Source of the DNA: Caldilineaceae bacterium
GTDB lineage: Bacteria > Chloroflexota > Anaerolineae > Caldilineales > Caldilineaceae
Reading direction: 5' to 3'
Assembly: GCA_022842065.1 (NCBI GenBank)
Contig: JALHQH010000007.1
Span: forward strand, 116,115-180,114
Length of the DNA: 64,000 nucleotides
Below the pieces are notes generated by a model, which worked only from the letters and a program-made list of their open reading frames with translations, did not search any database and was not told the DNA's origin. Numbering within the stretch: position 1 is the stretch's first letter; each line of letters begins with the position of its first letter. Positions 62,652-64,000 of the stretch are shown one piece after another. The position numbers and the translations under genes were made by a program.

Positions 62652-63047
62652 TCAGGGCGAGGCAGTCGCTTCATCAGTACCGTTGCTGACGGGTAACGCC
62701 GCGGCCACCCAGCCATTAAGCCCACCCGCCACGGAAACCACATTGGTGTAGCCCATCTTTTGCAAGCTCTCGGCGGCCAGGGCACCACGGTTACCACCGC
62801 TGCAATAACAGATAATCGGGGTTGCGAGATCGGGGGCCAGCGTTTCGATTTGGCTTTCCAAAACACCTCGGCTGAGGTGCACAGCCGCCGGAATATGGGC
62901 AGCGGTAAACTCTTTTTCCTCGCGCACATCGATCACGACCGCGCCGGTCGCCTGTTGCGTGGCCGCCTCTGCTGGTGTGATCTCTGTAATACGCGTCTTG
63001 GCATCGGCGGCTAATTTCAAGAAGCGCTCAGAATGGTGCTGGCTCAT
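62652..63047 (-). CDS. single-domain rhodanese
   Basis: Protein of 131 residues. The active loop C-Y-C-S-G-G-N-R-G has the likely catalytic Cys at residue 82; G-Y-T-N-V-V-S-V-A-G-G-L-N-G-W closes the fold. The G-Y-x-N-V-x-x-L/V-x-G-G pattern is typical of GlpE/PspE-like rhodaneses. It shuttles sulfane sulfur in the cytoplasm. It is the first protein-coding gene of unit 6, following promoter P6 and a very Cys-rich leader. Confidence 0.93.
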   Translation of the reverse strand: MSQHHSERFLKLAADAKTRITEITPAEAATQQATGAVVIDVREEKEFTAAHIPAAVHLSRGVLESQIETLAPDLATPIICYCSGGNRGALAAESLQKMGYTNVVSVAGGLNGWVAAALPVSNGTDEATASP

Positions 63048-63313
63048 GGTTTTTCCTCGCTCCTACTTTGGGCAATAACAATACAACGCGAGCAATAGCA
63101 CAGAGTGCAGCCAAAAGGTCAGCTTGCCGCCCAGCAGACAACATATAGGGTAATGCAGAGTTTGGCCGGACGTAACGAAAATGGTTGATGAGACGCGGGC
63201 AGCGCGCTGTCAAGCGTAATCTGCGTTTGCTTTAACTTACCCAGGCGCTAATCATCGCTTTTGCGAACTTAGACGCGCCAGCCACAAACGCAATCTACAC
63301 AGGCGGGCGCCCG

Positions 63314-63397
63314 CTAGCTACAGCAGCAGGCCCGACGCACAGCGCAGGCAGAGGAACAACAATAGGAGGTACAACAAGGGCAGGTATGGAAAATCAT
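63314..63397 (-). CDS. cysteine-rich leader peptide (9 Cys in 27 residues) after promoter P6
   Basis: The ATG at 63397 opens a 27-codon frame ending in TAG at 63314-63316. Nine codons are Cys: T-C-P-C-C-T-S-Y-C-C near the start, A-C-A, and the closing R-R-A-C-C-C-S. The end TGCTGCTGTAGCTAGCGGG matches the leader at 40524-40685 at both DNA and peptide level. It starts about 52 bp after the expected transcription start. There is no strong ribosome site. The 266 bp between its stop and the rhodanese gene have possible competing stems (TGCGTTTG at 63285-63292 pairs with CAAACGCA at 63222-63229), but no clear T-run terminator. Confidence 0.8.
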   Translation of the reverse strand: MIFHTCPCCTSYCCSSACAVRRACCCS

Positions 63398-63455
63398 AAA
63401 AATCAATTTAAACTAGTTGACAAAATGCGCAACAGAATTTTATTGCATGATGGAT

Positions 63456-63511
63456 AGTATACGCCATGCTGGTAACAGCACTGGTTATACGCCGATAACA
63501 AGCTGGTAACA
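63456..63511 (-). promoter_or_regulatory. TGTTACC-array promoter P6
   Basis: On the minus strand: TGTTACC at 63511-63505, TGTTATC at 63500-63494, degenerate TATAACC next, TGTTACC at 63477-63471, then 9 bp and TATACT at 63461-63456. It drives the leader and unit 6. Confidence 0.87.
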
Positions 63512-63521
63512 AGATCATGCT

Positions 63522-63830
63522 TTAGCACGGGAGCGCAACGACAAAATGATCAATGCCCTCAGTCGAGCGGCTATAGGCATCAGCGGTGCGGTCAGTCGTC
63601 CAATCACGGCCATTGAGCAGATAGCGGAAGTGATAAGCGCGCCCAGGTTGCAACTCGACCGTCAGCCGCCATTCGCCCTTGCGATGATAGTGAAACGGGT
63701 GCGAAGCCTGATCCCAATCATTGAAATCTCCCACCAAGTGGACCGTATCGGCCCACAGACCGTCGGGCAGGACAAAGGTCACCTGGGCCGTCGCCGCGCC
63801 ATTTTGTTCGGTAAGCGATTTTTGAATCAT
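63522..63830 (-). CDS. stand-alone CBM48/isoamylase early-set domain protein
   Basis: Protein of 102 residues. F-V-L-P-D-G-L-W-A-D-T-V-H-L-V-G-D-F-N-D-W-D near residue 20 and F-H-Y-H-R-K-G-E-W and Y-H-F-R-Y-L-L-N-G-R-D-W are the glycogen-binding (E-set/CBM48) features of starch-branching enzymes and AMPK-beta-like proteins. It consists of this domain only, so it probably binds glycogen or guides another protein. It has no clear tie to sulfur metabolism. A tandem repeat lies upstream. Confidence 0.87.
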   Translation of the reverse strand: MIQKSLTEQNGAATAQVTFVLPDGLWADTVHLVGDFNDWDQASHPFHYHRKGEWRLTVELQPGRAYHFRYLLNGRDWTTDRTADAYSRSTEGIDHFVVALPC

Positions 63831-63854
63831 CTTTGGTCTCCCTTTGGAACAAGG

Positions 63855-64000
63855 TAAAACGTGAAACGTGAGGCGTAAAACGTGAAACGTGAGGCGTAAA
63901 ACGTGAAACGTGAGGCGTAAAACGTGAAACGTGAGGCGTAAAACGTGAAACGTGAGGCGTAAAACGTGAAACGTGAGGCGTAAAACGTGAAACGTGAGGC
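63855..64000. repeat. 21-bp tandem repeat running off the window end
   Basis: About seven near-perfect copies of TAAAACGTGAAACGTGAGGCG occur without spacers. There are no unique spacers, so it is not CRISPR. It lies upstream of the CBM48 gene and continues beyond the window. Confidence 0.9.

Noticed and set aside
63855..64000. CRISPR array
   Set aside because: The 21-bp units follow each other without unique spacers, so this is a plain tandem repeat.

Overview
This window is a mid-GC bacterial chromosome segment. Gene content and style (a family 2A encapsulin with a cysteine desulfurase, many luciferase-like monooxygenases, a fused LivH-LivM permease, secreted proteins ending in an F-L-P-V-V-V-R-like tail, and intergenic spaces packed with palindromic repeats) suggest a filamentous or environmental member of Chloroflexota. 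That assignment is inference; no rRNA or housekeeping marker is present.

Layout. Positions 1-8220 are ordinary flank: the 3' part of an unknown secreted protein, a dihaem cytochrome c, a large XRE/NB-ARC/TPR regulator, a secreted beta-propeller-like protein and a truncated Abi_2 gene. From about 8.4 kb to 63.5 kb nearly everything is on the minus strand and concerns sulfur acquisition. Unit 1 (8.4-8.7 kb) is one small membrane protein. Unit 2 (8.9-12.2 kb) has an FAD/NAD(P) oxidoreductase and a sulfatase. A sugar ABC importer lies at 12.5-15.7 kb. Unit 3 (16-22.7 kb) carries a small unknown protein, an MBL-fold/double-rhodanese protein, the encapsulin, its cysteine desulfurase cargo, CysE and a cystathionine gamma-synthase-type enzyme. 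Unit 4 (22.8-40.7 kb) carries peptide-type ABC permeases and binding protein, an acyl-CoA-dehydrogenase-fold monooxygenase, three AhpD/CMD-like proteins, nitroreductase, DUF1684, rhodanese, a YeeE/YedE transporter, GNAT and four LLM flavin monooxygenases. Unit 5 (41-50.6 kb) carries OsmC, rhodanese, a second peptide-type importer, DUF4395, LLM, ATC hydrolase, amidohydrolase and aldolase. Unit 6 (51.4-63.5 kb) carries rhodanese, a branched-chain-type importer (LivK, fused LivHM, G, F), a methyltransferase-like URO-D protein, UspA, tRNA-Cys and SsuA/B/D/C.

What ties it together. Seven promoters share one unusual operator array that I read directly from the sequence: TGTTACC direct repeats spaced 11 bp, a degenerate third copy, then a last TGTTACC exactly 9 bp before a TATACT-like -10 box. 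Six face the minus strand and head the units above. The seventh faces the plus strand and drives a second small membrane protein sharing the Y-V-H-F-P-A motif with the first. Three of these transcripts begin with short ORFs packed with consecutive Cys codons (10 of 53, 4 of 20 and 9 of 27 residues), one followed by an intrinsic terminator, which implies cysteine-sensing attenuation. With the tRNA-Cys gene inside the locus, the picture is a sulfur- or cysteine-starvation regulon. It would import and oxidise sulfonates, sulfate esters, thiosulfate and other organosulfur compounds, pass sulfane sulfur through rhodaneses, and handle cysteine sulfur in an encapsulin nanocompartment.

Intergenic regions are rich in dispersed palindromes of several families and in short simple repeats. 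The window ends in a 21-bp tandem repeat.
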